Below are positions 54,363-62,682 of a stretch of 64,000 nt of DNA, in pieces. Origin of the DNA: Palsa-504 sp963744005 (GTDB lineage: Bacteria > Actinomycetota > Actinomycetes > Streptosporangiales > Streptosporangiaceae). Each line of letters opens with the position of its first letter. Position 1 is the stretch's first letter. A program made the translations under genes and the position numbers. The notes below the pieces were generated by a model, which saw nothing but the letters and a program-made list of their open reading frames with translations, searched no databases and was not told the origin of the DNA. Location: positions 186,001 to 250,000 of the forward strand of contig CAVURU010000002.1 of assembly GCA_963744005.1 (NCBI GenBank), read 5' to 3'.

Positions 54363-55830
54363 ATGACACCTTTCCGCCCCGATACCGCACACGCCGGCCG
54401 CACGCATCCGGGCTGGGTGCTCGGACTGACCTCGACGGCCTATTTCATGGTCGTCCTGGACTCGGTGGTGGTCATCACCGCCCTGCCCCGCATGCAGCGG
54501 GACCTGCACGCCAGCCTGGCCTCGCTGCAGTGGACCCTGACCGCCTACAACATCGCCTTCGCCGCGGGCATCATCACCGCGGCCGCGGCCGGCGACCGGT
54601 TCGGCCGCCGCCGGGTCTTCGGCCTCGGGCTGGCGCTGTTCACGGTGGCCTCGGCCGCCTGCGCGCTCGCGCCGGGCGCCGGGCGCCGGCCAGCTGATCG
54701 CCGCTCGCACCGTGCAGGGCCTGGGCGGGGCGATCGTCCTGCCGCTCAGCCTGACCATCTCGACCGCCGCGTTCCCGGCCGGGCGGCGCGGGATGATCGT
54801 CGGCATCTACGGCGGGCTGGCCGGGCTGGCCGTGGCCCTGGGCCCGATCATCGGCGGGGCGGTGACCCAGGGCCTGGACTGGCACTGGATCTTCTGGATC
54901 AACGTGCCCATCGGGGCCGCCGCCCTGCCGCTCGCGCTGCGGCTGCTGCCCGAGACCCGTGGCGCGGCGGACCGGTTGGACCTGGCTGGCGTCACCCTGG
55001 TCACCGGCGGCGTGGTGGCCGTGGTGTGGGCGCTGGTCCGGGCCGGCCAGGCGGGCTGGGCCAGCGCCGAGGTCATCGGCACCCTGACGGCCGGCGCCGT
55101 GCTGCTGGCCGCCTTCGGGGTCTGGGAACGGCGCGCCGGTGAGCCCATGGTGCCACCCCGGCTGTTCGGCAATCGCGCGTTCGCGGCCGGCAACATCGCG
55201 ACGTTCCTCATGACGGGCGCCATCTTCGCGGCGGGCTTCCTGGTCACCCAGGAGTTCCAGCTGGCCCGGGGCTACTCGCCGGTGGCGGCGGGGATTCTGC
55301 TGCTCCCGTTCTTCGGCACGCCGATGGTCATCTCGCCCATCGCGGGCGCCGTCTCGGATCGCATCGGGCGCCTGCCGGTCATGGCCACCGGGCTGTTCAT
55401 GCAGGCGGCCGGCTTCGCCTGGGTCGCGGCCCGGGGCTCGCTGTCGGCCAGCCGGGTCGAGCTGGACATCGCCCTGGCCATGGCCGGGGTCGGCGTCTCG
55501 ATGGCCCTGCCGACCGTGCCCACCGCGGTGCTGAACGCAGTCCGCCCGGACGAGCTGGGCAAGGCTTCGGGGATCAACTACATGATGCAGCGCTTCGGCG
55601 CGGTCTTCGCCATCGCGGTGGCCAGCGCGGTGTTCACGGCCCGCGGGAACTTCGCCACTCCGGCCGGGGTCACGGCCGGCTTCCGGCCCGCCATCGCGGC
55701 CTGCGCCGGCCTGGCACTGCTGGCCGCCCTCAGCGCGCTGGCCATCCCGTCCGGGCGTGACCGCGCTGCCGGCAGCCCGGCCCAGACGGAGCTGATCGGA
55801 ACGGGAACCGGTCAGCAGCGGCCGCGGTAG
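54363..55830 (+). pseudogene. DHA2 MFS exporter, frameshifted by a 7-bp repeat
   Basis: Two frames make one ~487-residue exporter: motif A GDRFGRRRVF near residue 80, then VQGLGGAIVLPLSL, LGPIIGG and the remaining helices. The frame is lost at 54669-54689, where GCGCCGG is present three times; with two copies the frame runs ALAPGAGQLIAARTVQG without a break. ATG 54363 follows GGGAG. A single 7-bp unit could switch the gene on and off. It diverges from the sigma factor. Confidence 0.8.
54669..54689. repeat. Three tandem GCGCCGG units in MFS gene
   Basis: Three perfect 7-bp copies; two copies would restore the MFS reading frame. Slipped-strand mispairing at such repeats is known to give phase variation in other bacteria. 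Confidence 0.75.
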
Positions 55831-55895
55831 GCCCGCCGCGAAGAAAATCCGGGCCTGCCCGTCGGAGTCCGGGCCGGCCGGGCGACGATGAGGGT

Positions 55896-56417
55896 ATGAC
55901 GCACCCGCAGGTGCGGCCCGACCCGGCGTTCGGGCTGCTGGAGCTGTATGACGATGCGCTGCCGCACGTCTACGGCTACCTGCTGGCCCGGTGCGGTGAC
56001 CGGAGCCTGGCCGAGGACCTGACGGCCGAGTCGTTCCTGGCTGCGGTGCACGCGGTCCGCAAGCCGGGCGCGCCGGATCCGTCGGTCCCGTGGCTGATCG
56101 GGGTAGCGCGGCACAAGCTGGCCGATCACTGGCGGCGGGCCGAGCGGGAGCAGCGCGGACTGCGCCTGCTGGCCGAGCCGGGCCAGGTCGAGGACCCGTG
56201 GGATGAGGCCGTCGACCGGATCCGGGCCCGCGAGGTGCTCGGCCGGCTCGGCGCGCACCACCGGGCCGCGCTCACGCTCCGCTATCTCGACGGGCTGCCG
56301 GTGCCCGAGGTGGCCCGGCATCTGGACCGCACCGTGCACGCCACCGAGGCGCTGCTGGTGCGGGCCCGGGCCGCGTTCCGCCAGATCTACGGCGAGGCAG
56401 AGGAGGGCTCGCGATGA
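55896..56417 (+). CDS. ECF sigma factor
   Basis: A 173-residue extracytoplasmic-function-type sigma factor. Region 2 includes DRSLAEDLTAESFLAAV, and region 4 LGAHHRAALTLRYLDGLPVPEVARHL. There is no long C-terminal extension. ATG 55896 follows AGGG. The stop overlaps the VOC gene start by ATGA (56414-56417), so the two are co-expressed. Confidence 0.85.
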   Translation: MTHPQVRPDPAFGLLELYDDALPHVYGYLLARCGDRSLAEDLTAESFLAAVHAVRKPGAPDPSVPWLIGVARHKLADHWRRAEREQRGLRLLAEPGQVEDPWDEAVDRIRAREVLGRLGAHHRAALTLRYLDGLPVPEVARHLDRTVHATEALLVRARAAFRQIYGEAEEGSR

Positions 56418-57352
56418 CCGATCCGTTCGAGGCCCTGCGCGAGCCCGTCACGCCGGCTGACCCCGACCCCGACTTCGCCCGTCAGCTGCGGCAGCGGCTG
56501 ACCCGGGAGGTCTTCACCCCAGCAGGAGGAGCCATGTCCCAGCAGACGACTTCCCAGCAGGCGACGTCGCAGCAGGCGGGCGCGCCCCGCGTCGAGCGCG
56601 CGCCCGCAGCGCCGCCCGCGCTGACCCCGTACATCGTCGTGTCGGATGCCCGCCGCGCGGTGGACTGGTACGTCGAGGTGCTCGGCGGCCGGCGCCGCGG
56701 TGAGTTCCACGTCAACGCGGACGGCACCATCGGCCACGGCGAGGTGAGCCTGGGCGACGCGGTGCTGATGCTCGCCGAGGCCTCCGACCTGTGGCCCGAC
56801 GTGCCCGTCCGGGCGCCGGAGGCCCCCACCACGTTCAGCCACACCCTGCACCTGGAGGTCGAGGACGTCGACGGGATGACCGAACGGGCCCGGCGCAGCG
56901 GCGCCACGGTGGAGCGGGAGCCGGCCGACCAGCCCTACGGGCGCGGCTCGGTCATCATCGACCCGTTCGGGCACCGGTGGATGCTGCTGCGGCCGCCGGC
57001 TCCGGCCGCCCCGATGCGACAGGGCGACGTCGCGAACGTGACCATGACCGCTCCGGACCCGGACCGGGCCCGGGAGTTCTACGAGGCCGTGCTGCAGGTG
57101 CCGTTCTCCTCCGCCCACCCCGGCACGTGGCGGGCGGAGGAGATCACGCCGCCGCTGGGCATCCGGGCGTCCGACGGCGGGCCGGGCGAGGTCCAGCTGT
57201 CGTTCCGGGTCGACGACATCGAGGCCGCCGTCCAGCGAGTCCGGGCCTCCGGCGGGACCGCGGACGGGCCGGTGCGCCGGGCCATCGGGCTGCACGCCGA
57301 ATGCGTCGACGACCAGGGCGTGACGTTCCGTCTCTGGCAGCCGGGCAGCTGA
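56414..57352 (+). CDS. Two-domain VOC (glyoxalase-like) protein, ECF partner
   Basis: A 312-residue protein: residues 1-35 (DPFEALREPVTPADPDPDFARQLRQRL) resemble the N-terminal tail of anti-sigma-like partners, then a linker and two vicinal-oxygen-chelate domains (about 70-190 and 205-305). Each has beta-alpha-beta-beta-beta units. Such proteins are paired with ECF sigma factors in actinobacteria and may sense or detoxify a small molecule. ATGA overlap with the sigma gene. Confidence 0.8.
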   Translation: MTDPFEALREPVTPADPDPDFARQLRQRLTREVFTPAGGAMSQQTTSQQATSQQAGAPRVERAPAAPPALTPYIVVSDARRAVDWYVEVLGGRRRGEFHVNADGTIGHGEVSLGDAVLMLAEASDLWPDVPVRAPEAPTTFSHTLHLEVEDVDGMTERARRSGATVEREPADQPYGRGSVIIDPFGHRWMLLRPPAPAAPMRQGDVANVTMTAPDPDRAREFYEAVLQVPFSSAHPGTWRAEEITPPLGIRASDGGPGEVQLSFRVDDIEAAVQRVRASGGTADGPVRRAIGLHAECVDDQGVTFRLWQPGS

Positions 57353-57369
57353 CCGAGCCTGCGGTCGGC

Positions 57370-58038
57370 TCAGGCCGGGCCGGTCTCGTCCTGGGGGCCT
57401 GCCTGCCCGGGCACGCTGTCCCCGGGCGGGCTGTCCCCGGGCGGGCTGTCACCGGGCGGGCTGTCACCGGGCTCGGGGTTGGTGATAGTGAACGGCGGGA
57501 TGTCGCAGCGCACCGTGGTCTGGCTGGCCAGCTGCTCAGTGCTGCTCTGGTACATGGCCGCCACCGTCCGGGCGGCCGCACCGTGATCGCCGGGCTCGGC
57601 CAGCTGGCGGCGCAGGGTCTCGCGCACCGGCTCGGCGAACTGCGGCGGCCAGGGCACGACGCGCATGGCCCGGACGATGCCGGTGGCCGCGTCGACCAGG
57701 GTGACCTGGAGCAGCAGGTACTGGCGGGGCTCGCCCAGCGGCACGCCGCGCTCGTCCTCGGCCAGCAGCCAGGGCTCGAACGGCGCGTCCATCCACGACA
57801 GCGAGCCGAACTTGAAGCACAGCAGTGACACCGGCCCGCCGTCGACCCAGGCGAAGGAGGCGGCCCCCCGGCTCACCTCGTGAGCTTCCTCCTCGGACGG
57901 CTCGTTGAGGAACAGCGCTAGGTCGCAGCTGCCCGGCGACAGCCGCAGGTGGGGGGTCTCCGGCCAGCTGGTGCGGGTGGGGCTGTAGAGCTGGCCGACC
58001 TGGACCCGGTGCGGGCCGGCCTCCGGATCAGTGCTCAC
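57370..58038 (-). CDS. Conserved protein with PGDSP-repeat tail, unknown
   Basis: A 222-residue soluble protein, likely beta-rich, with acidic patches and a tail of PGDSP repeats encoded by 15-bp units (57421-57465). GTG 58038 overlaps the aldo/keto reductase stop by GTGA, so it follows that gene in one operon. Family not recognised. The repeat tail resembles those of other proteins in this window and may vary in copy number. Confidence 0.55.
   Translation of the reverse strand: MSTDPEAGPHRVQVGQLYSPTRTSWPETPHLRLSPGSCDLALFLNEPSEEEAHEVSRGAASFAWVDGGPVSLLCFKFGSLSWMDAPFEPWLLAEDERGVPLGEPRQYLLLQVTLVDAATGIVRAMRVVPWPPQFAEPVRETLRRQLAEPGDHGAAARTVAAMYQSSTEQLASQTTVRCDIPPFTITNPEPGDSPPGDSPPGDSPPGDSVPGQAGPQDETGPA
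57421..57465. repeat. 15-bp tail repeat
   Basis: Two exact copies of CCCGGGCGGGCTGTC and a third with one change (ACCGGG...) in tandem encode PGDSP units at the C-terminus of the protein at 57370-58038; a partial fourth follows. Confidence 0.75.
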
Positions 58039-58979
58039 CTGGCCCCGCTCGTGGCGTCCGGGACCGGGAGGCGCTTCTTGGCCTCCTCGTAGAGGTCGGC
58101 CGGGAGCGGGCCCTTCTCCGCGACGGCGATGTTGCCCGCCAGGTGCGCCGGGTTGGACGTGCCGACGATGGTGGTCGACAGCCCGGGGTGGCTGAGGGTG
58201 AAGCGCAGCACGAACTCCATGTTGGACATGCCCGCGTCGGCCAGCAGGCCGGCCATGTCGGAGGTCTCCCAGTTGCGCTGGCCGAGGCCCGGGTCCTGGC
58301 TCAGCGGGCCGACCCGCCAGTTCTTGTCCTCGGCCGCGGCACCGCGCGCGGCGCCGCCCCGGATGAACGTGCCCGCGCCCGCGTCGACCGCCGCCGTGAT
58401 GAGGTCCTCGTGGTCGCGCTGGACGGCCGAGTACGGGATCTGGAAGACGTCGAAGACGCCCATGGCGATGTGATCAGGCAGGTTGGGCAGGATGCCGGAC
58501 ATGCCGATGAAGCGCACCTTGCCCTCGGCCTGGAGGTCCTTGAGCGCCTGGACGGTGCCGTTCTGTTCCATGGTGGCCTGGCTCGGTGACATGTGCACCT
58601 GGACCAGGTCGAGGCGGTCGGTCCGCAGCCGGCGCAGCGACTGCTCGACGTCGGCGCGGACGTTGGCCGCGCTGTAGTCGTGCTGGTAGGGCGGCCGGGC
58701 GTCGGCCGGGACCTGGAGCGGGCAGCCGCACTTGGAGGCGAGGAAGAACTCGTCCCGGCGGTGGCTGATGTAGGTGCCCATCAGCTCTTCGCTGCGGCCG
58801 TAGTCGGGTGAGGTGTCGATCAGGTTGATGCCGCCGTCGAGGACCGCGTTGAGCAGGCGTCCTGCGTCCTCGTCGGCGATCTCCGGGCCGCGCGGGACGC
58901 CGCGGAGCTCCATGGCTCCGTAGCTGAGGATGGTCACGTCCTCGCCGGTACGGCCGAGAATTCGGGTGTCGATCGCCAT
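58035..58979 (-). CDS. Aldo/keto reductase
   Basis: A 314-residue NADPH-dependent TIM-barrel reductase. The catalytic tetrad is visible: LIDTSPDYGRSEE (Asp, Tyr), FLASKCG (Lys) and VQVHMS (His). It resembles the AKR family used for sugars, ketones and xenobiotics. ATG 58979; an ATG nine bases further out is possible. It leads an operon with the repeat-tail gene. Confidence 0.88.
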   Translation of the reverse strand: MAIDTRILGRTGEDVTILSYGAMELRGVPRGPEIADEDAGRLLNAVLDGGINLIDTSPDYGRSEELMGTYISHRRDEFFLASKCGCPLQVPADARPPYQHDYSAANVRADVEQSLRRLRTDRLDLVQVHMSPSQATMEQNGTVQALKDLQAEGKVRFIGMSGILPNLPDHIAMGVFDVFQIPYSAVQRDHEDLITAAVDAGAGTFIRGGAARGAAAEDKNWRVGPLSQDPGLGQRNWETSDMAGLLADAGMSNMEFVLRFTLSHPGLSTTIVGTSNPAHLAGNIAVAEKGPLPADLYEEAKKRLPVPDATSGAR

Positions 58980-59009
58980 GCCGCCCACGCTATCGGCCAG
59001 CGCCCGGGG

Positions 59010-59678
59010 TCACTGAGCCGGGGACCGGTAGGGCCGCGGCTTGCGGAGCAGCCACTCCCGGAAGGTCCGCCTGGGGTACCGCGCCACTATGCCGCCGCCG
59101 CGGATGCGCCCGGTCAGCTCCACCCGGAGAGCGACCGGGGCCCGCGGGTCGGCGGCGGGCGGGACCTTGACGTCACCGAGCCGCCCGGTCAGGCTGTCGG
59201 TGTCTACCACGACGCCGGGTCTGGTAACCAGGGTGAGGTCTCCCCCGATCCCGAGGTCGACGTCGATCTGGACGGTGTCCTGGACGATCACGGCGCGGGT
59301 GAAGTCCAGTTTCACGTCACCCGCGGTGAGCTTGATCTCCATCCGCCGCGGGACGACCCAGTGGCCCTGCCGGGTCATGTCGCCGAACCGCTGGTCGATC
59401 CGGATGACGTCCTTGGCCTGCCGTTCGAGGCCGCTCGGCGGCAGGTCCGCGGTGAGGGCGACCAGCTCGCGGCCGGTCCGGGCGGACAGCGCCGCTTCCA
59501 CCCGTTCCTCCGGCTCGGCGGCGGCCAGCCGGCCCTCGCTGGCGGCCGCGGTCAGCGCGTCGACGACCCGGTCCCGGTCCGCATGCGAGACCCGCAGCTC
59601 CGGCTGGTTCTCTGGCTGGTTTTCCTGCTCGATCTCCTGCTCGGGCGAGCGTTCCGAGGGTGCCGGGCTGTCGGTCAT
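59010..59678 (-). CDS. DUF1707 SHOCT-like domain protein
   Basis: A 222-residue protein with a DUF1707 domain (LRVSHADRDRVVDALTAAASEGRL) after an acidic Gln/Glu/Asn-rich leader, then a beta-rich LiaF-like region. Expected to be cytoplasmic or membrane-associated. The family is typical of actinobacteria and unassigned. ATG 59678. Confidence 0.85.
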   Translation of the reverse strand: MTDSPAPSERSPEQEIEQENQPENQPELRVSHADRDRVVDALTAAASEGRLAAAEPEERVEAALSARTGRELVALTADLPPSGLERQAKDVIRIDQRFGDMTRQGHWVVPRRMEIKLTAGDVKLDFTRAVIVQDTVQIDVDLGIGGDLTLVTRPGVVVDTDSLTGRLGDVKVPPAADPRAPVALRVELTGRIRGGGIVARYPRRTFREWLLRKPRPYRSPAQ

Positions 59679-59736
59679 GAGTCCATCCTGGTCACGCCGG
59701 TCCGGGCCCGCAACACGGCGCCCCGGGGGGCGGCGG

Positions 59737-60624
59737 TCATCCGCGGATCAGGTCCAGGGCCTGGCGCAGGAAGGCGTCACGGCGCTGGAGCAGGGTGGTC
59801 CGGTCCAGGTCGGGACGGCCCTGGCCGGCGATGGCGTCCGGAAACCAGCCCATGTCGGGCGGGGTAGCCAGGGCGGCGACGGTGTCCCAGTACGGGAGGT
59901 TGTCGGCGGCGCGGCCGGCCGTCTGCTCCCAGCCCTGCAGCACGTAGGCAGCCGCCTCCGGCCCGTAGCAGACTGCGGCGTCGCAGCGCAGTGAGCCGAG
60001 GTCGACCCCGGGAGCGCCGGCGCCCGCGCAGTCCCAGTCGATCAGGCCGGTCAGGGTGCCGCCGCTCCACAGTGTGTTCCCGTGCCACAGGTCGCCGTGC
60101 ACGAAGACGGCCGGGCCGGGCCCGGGCCGCGCTCGGGTGATCAGGTCCTCGGCCTGCTCGAGCAGGCTGCTGACTCCGTGCACGCGGCGCATCTGCGGGA
60201 AGTCCACGGTGGCGATGGGCCGGTCGCGCAGCGGCAGCGCGGCGGACGGCTCGACGGGCAGGGCGTGCAGCCGGGCCGCGGCGGCGCCCAGGGCCCGCAG
60301 GTGAGCGGGATCGGGCTCGGGCGGGATCTCGCTCGAGCCGGGCAGGCGCTCCATCAGCAGCACTGGCCCGCCCGCGCCGTCTTCGTCGTAGCCGAGCAGC
60401 CGCGGCGCCGGGACCCCGGCCCGCTCGGCCAGCCGCAAGGCCGCCGCCTCGGTCGCGAACGACGCCAGGTCGTCCGGCTGGCCGGTGCGGAGCACCACCT
60501 CGCGGTCACCGGCGCGCAGCAGCCACGGCGAGCCGCCGTCGCGCAGCCCGCGCAGCACGACGAGATCGCCAGCCCCGGTCGTCTCGGCCGCCCAGCCCAG
60601 CGCCCTCGCATCAGGTCCGGTCAC
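59737..60624 (-). CDS. Aminoglycoside phosphotransferase-fold (APH) kinase
   Basis: A 295-residue protein kinase-like fold enzyme. The catalytic loop is VFVHGDLWHGN and the metal loop is LIDWDCAGAG. Family members phosphorylate aminoglycosides, choline or other alcohols. Whether this one confers resistance is unknown. ATG 60624. It diverges from the methyltransferase at 60706. Confidence 0.85.
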   Translation of the reverse strand: MTGPDARALGWAAETTGAGDLVVLRGLRDGGSPWLLRAGDREVVLRTGQPDDLASFATEAAALRLAERAGVPAPRLLGYDEDGAGGPVLLMERLPGSSEIPPEPDPAHLRALGAAAARLHALPVEPSAALPLRDRPIATVDFPQMRRVHGVSSLLEQAEDLITRARPGPGPAVFVHGDLWHGNTLWSGGTLTGLIDWDCAGAGAPGVDLGSLRCDAAVCYGPEAAAYVLQGWEQTAGRAADNLPYWDTVAALATPPDMGWFPDAIAGQGRPDLDRTTLLQRRDAFLRQALDLIRG

Positions 60625-60705
60625 TCGTCACCTCCAGGGTCGGATGCTCTGCCGCAGGGACCACCTTCCCGGGCCCGGCCGGGCCATTCCAGTAGCGTGG
60701 CGATC

Positions 60706-61491
60706 ATGGCGAGACGTTCCGGCGACGGCAGCGCCGGCGACGCGGACTACGGCGTCATCGGGACCGGCTATGGGCACTACCGGCGGCCAGACCCGCGGAT
60801 CGCCGCGCAGATCAGCGAGGCGCTCGGCACGGCGCGTTCGGTGCTGAACGTGGGCGCTGGGGCGGGATCCTATGAGCCGGCCGGGCGCCTGGTCACCCCG
60901 GTGGAGCCGTCCGCGTCCATGCGGGCGCAGCGGCCGCCCGGCCTGGCCGCCGCGATTGACGCCACGGCCGAGGAACTGCCGTTCGGCGATGACACGTTCG
61001 ACGCGGCCATGACGACGTTCAGCGTCCACCAGTGGCGCGACCTGCGGGCCGGGCTGCGGGAGATCCGGCGGGTCAGCCGCGGCCCGGTGGTCATCCTCAC
61101 CGGTGACCCGGGACGGCTGCGGCGGTTCTGGCTGACTGAGTACGCGCCGGAGGTCATCGAGGCCGAGGCGCGCCGGTATCCCGCCATCGAGGCGCTCGCG
61201 GACGGGCTCGGCGGACCGGTCACCACCACCGTGGTGCCGGTGCCGCTGGACTGCGCCGACGGCTTCAACGAGGCGTACTACGGCCGGCCGGAGGCGCTGC
61301 TCGACCCGGCCGCCCGCCGGTCGTGCTCGGCGTGGAGCTTCGTGCCTGCCGCCGTGCACGACCGGTTCACCCGCGACCTCAGCCGGGATCTGGCCGACGG
61401 GACCTGGGACGCGCGGCACGGCCAGCTGCGCGCCCAGCCCGCCTTCCCGGGGTCCCTGGTCCTGGTGGTCAGCCGTCGCCCTGAGCGATGA
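60706..61491 (+). CDS. Class I SAM-dependent methyltransferase
   Basis: A 261-residue methyltransferase with SVLNVGAGAGSYEP (motif I), TAEELPFGDDTFDAAMTTFSVHQWRD and RRVSRGPVVILTG (post-I and III), the UbiE/BioC-like type. Substrate unknown. ATG 60706. Its last 23 bp overlap the convergent MBL gene. Confidence 0.88.
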   Translation: MARRSGDGSAGDADYGVIGTGYGHYRRPDPRIAAQISEALGTARSVLNVGAGAGSYEPAGRLVTPVEPSASMRAQRPPGLAAAIDATAEELPFGDDTFDAAMTTFSVHQWRDLRAGLREIRRVSRGPVVILTGDPGRLRRFWLTEYAPEVIEAEARRYPAIEALADGLGGPVTTTVVPVPLDCADGFNEAYYGRPEALLDPAARRSCSAWSFVPAAVHDRFTRDLSRDLADGTWDARHGQLRAQPAFPGSLVLVVSRRPER

Positions 61492-62440
61492 TCCCGCTCT
61501 TGAGGCCGATGGTGACGGGCTCGACGTAGACGGGCTGAACGGTGCTCGCCTCGGGCAGCTCCTCGTGCACGCGCATCTTGAGCGGCTCGGTGGCCAGGTC
61601 GATGAAGACCGGGTAGAGGTCATCATGGTGGCAGGGCAGGACGACCTTGGGCTGGTAGGTATCCACCAGCGGCATGGTCGCCTCCTTGAGCTGGCGGCGG
61701 ACCAGCGGCCGGCCGATGAAGCCCACGATGGCCAGATCGCAACCCGGGTTGGCGGAGAAGAACGCACGCTCTTCCTCGCTGACCGGGCCGCCGCTGTCGC
61801 GGTACACGATCCGGTATCCGTCAATGTCGATGACCAGGCACATCGTGCCTTCGGTCATGACCTCCGGCGCCATATTGCCGCGATCGCGGACCGCCGCGGC
61901 GTGGGCCTCCTCCTCGTCGCTGACCGGGGGTAGGTCGCCCTCCCAGACCTGACGCGCGTCCATCAGGGCCTGCAGGCCCATCTGCAGCTCGGGGTGGCCG
62001 AGCTCGGCGTGGAAGCCGTGGATGACCCGCAGGGTGAACTCGGGGAACTCCAGCACATCGCCTTCGCCGCGCCCGGCCACGCTCATGATCTTGGAGGTGT
62101 CCAGGCCTCCCCGGGTCAGCACGTCGGCACCGAGCGGGTGGATGACCACGGGCGCGCCGGTCTGCAGGGCGACCTGGGCCGCATCGGACATGTGATCGTA
62201 GTGCGGGTGGCCGATGAGGACCGCGTCGGCGCGGGTCACCTCATCGGGCCGGAAGCCGAGACCGCGCATCCGCGGTCCCCGGTCGTAAAAGGTGTCCAGC
62301 AGGACGACCCGGTCCCGGAAGTTCAGCTCGTAGTTGGACGTGCCGTACCAGCGGATAGTGAGTGCATCGGGATCTGAGTTGGCGGCTCCGCCGAGCATCG
62401 CAGGGCGCCGGTAGCCGAGGACGGGATCACTGTTGATCAT
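61469..62440 (-). CDS. Metallo-beta-lactamase-fold hydrolase
   Basis: A 323-residue MBL-fold protein. The metal motif is LIGHPHYDHMSD (HxHxDH), followed by HGFHAELGHPE and the C-terminal half of the fold. It is of the UlaG/lactonase-like type and does not look like a beta-lactamase. ATG 62440. The region 62441-62682 between it and the DUF222 gene holds no further gene that I can see. Confidence 0.85.
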   Translation of the reverse strand: MINSDPVLGYRRPAMLGGAANSDPDALTIRWYGTSNYELNFRDRVVLLDTFYDRGPRMRGLGFRPDEVTRADAVLIGHPHYDHMSDAAQVALQTGAPVVIHPLGADVLTRGGLDTSKIMSVAGRGEGDVLEFPEFTLRVIHGFHAELGHPELQMGLQALMDARQVWEGDLPPVSDEEEAHAAAVRDRGNMAPEVMTEGTMCLVIDIDGYRIVYRDSGGPVSEEERAFFSANPGCDLAIVGFIGRPLVRRQLKEATMPLVDTYQPKVVLPCHHDDLYPVFIDLATEPLKMRVHEELPEASTVQPVYVEPVTIGLKSGIIAQGDG

Positions 62441-62682
62441 GGGCTGACCTCCCAGCCGTCATCGCCTCCCGCGGGAGGCCTCGCCTTCATCGTTCGCCTC
62501 GTGCGCCGTGCGGTCAACCGGCAGATGACGATGCCGGGGTGGTGTTCTCATGCCGGCCGGGACCGCGTCTGCTCGCCGGCCCGGAAATGTCAGTGCCCCG
62601 GTCTAGAGTCGAATAAAACAGCAAAAACCCGTACCAGCCTGACGATCCGACCGGCCAGCTCCGGTGAATGGAGGTGGGTCCA

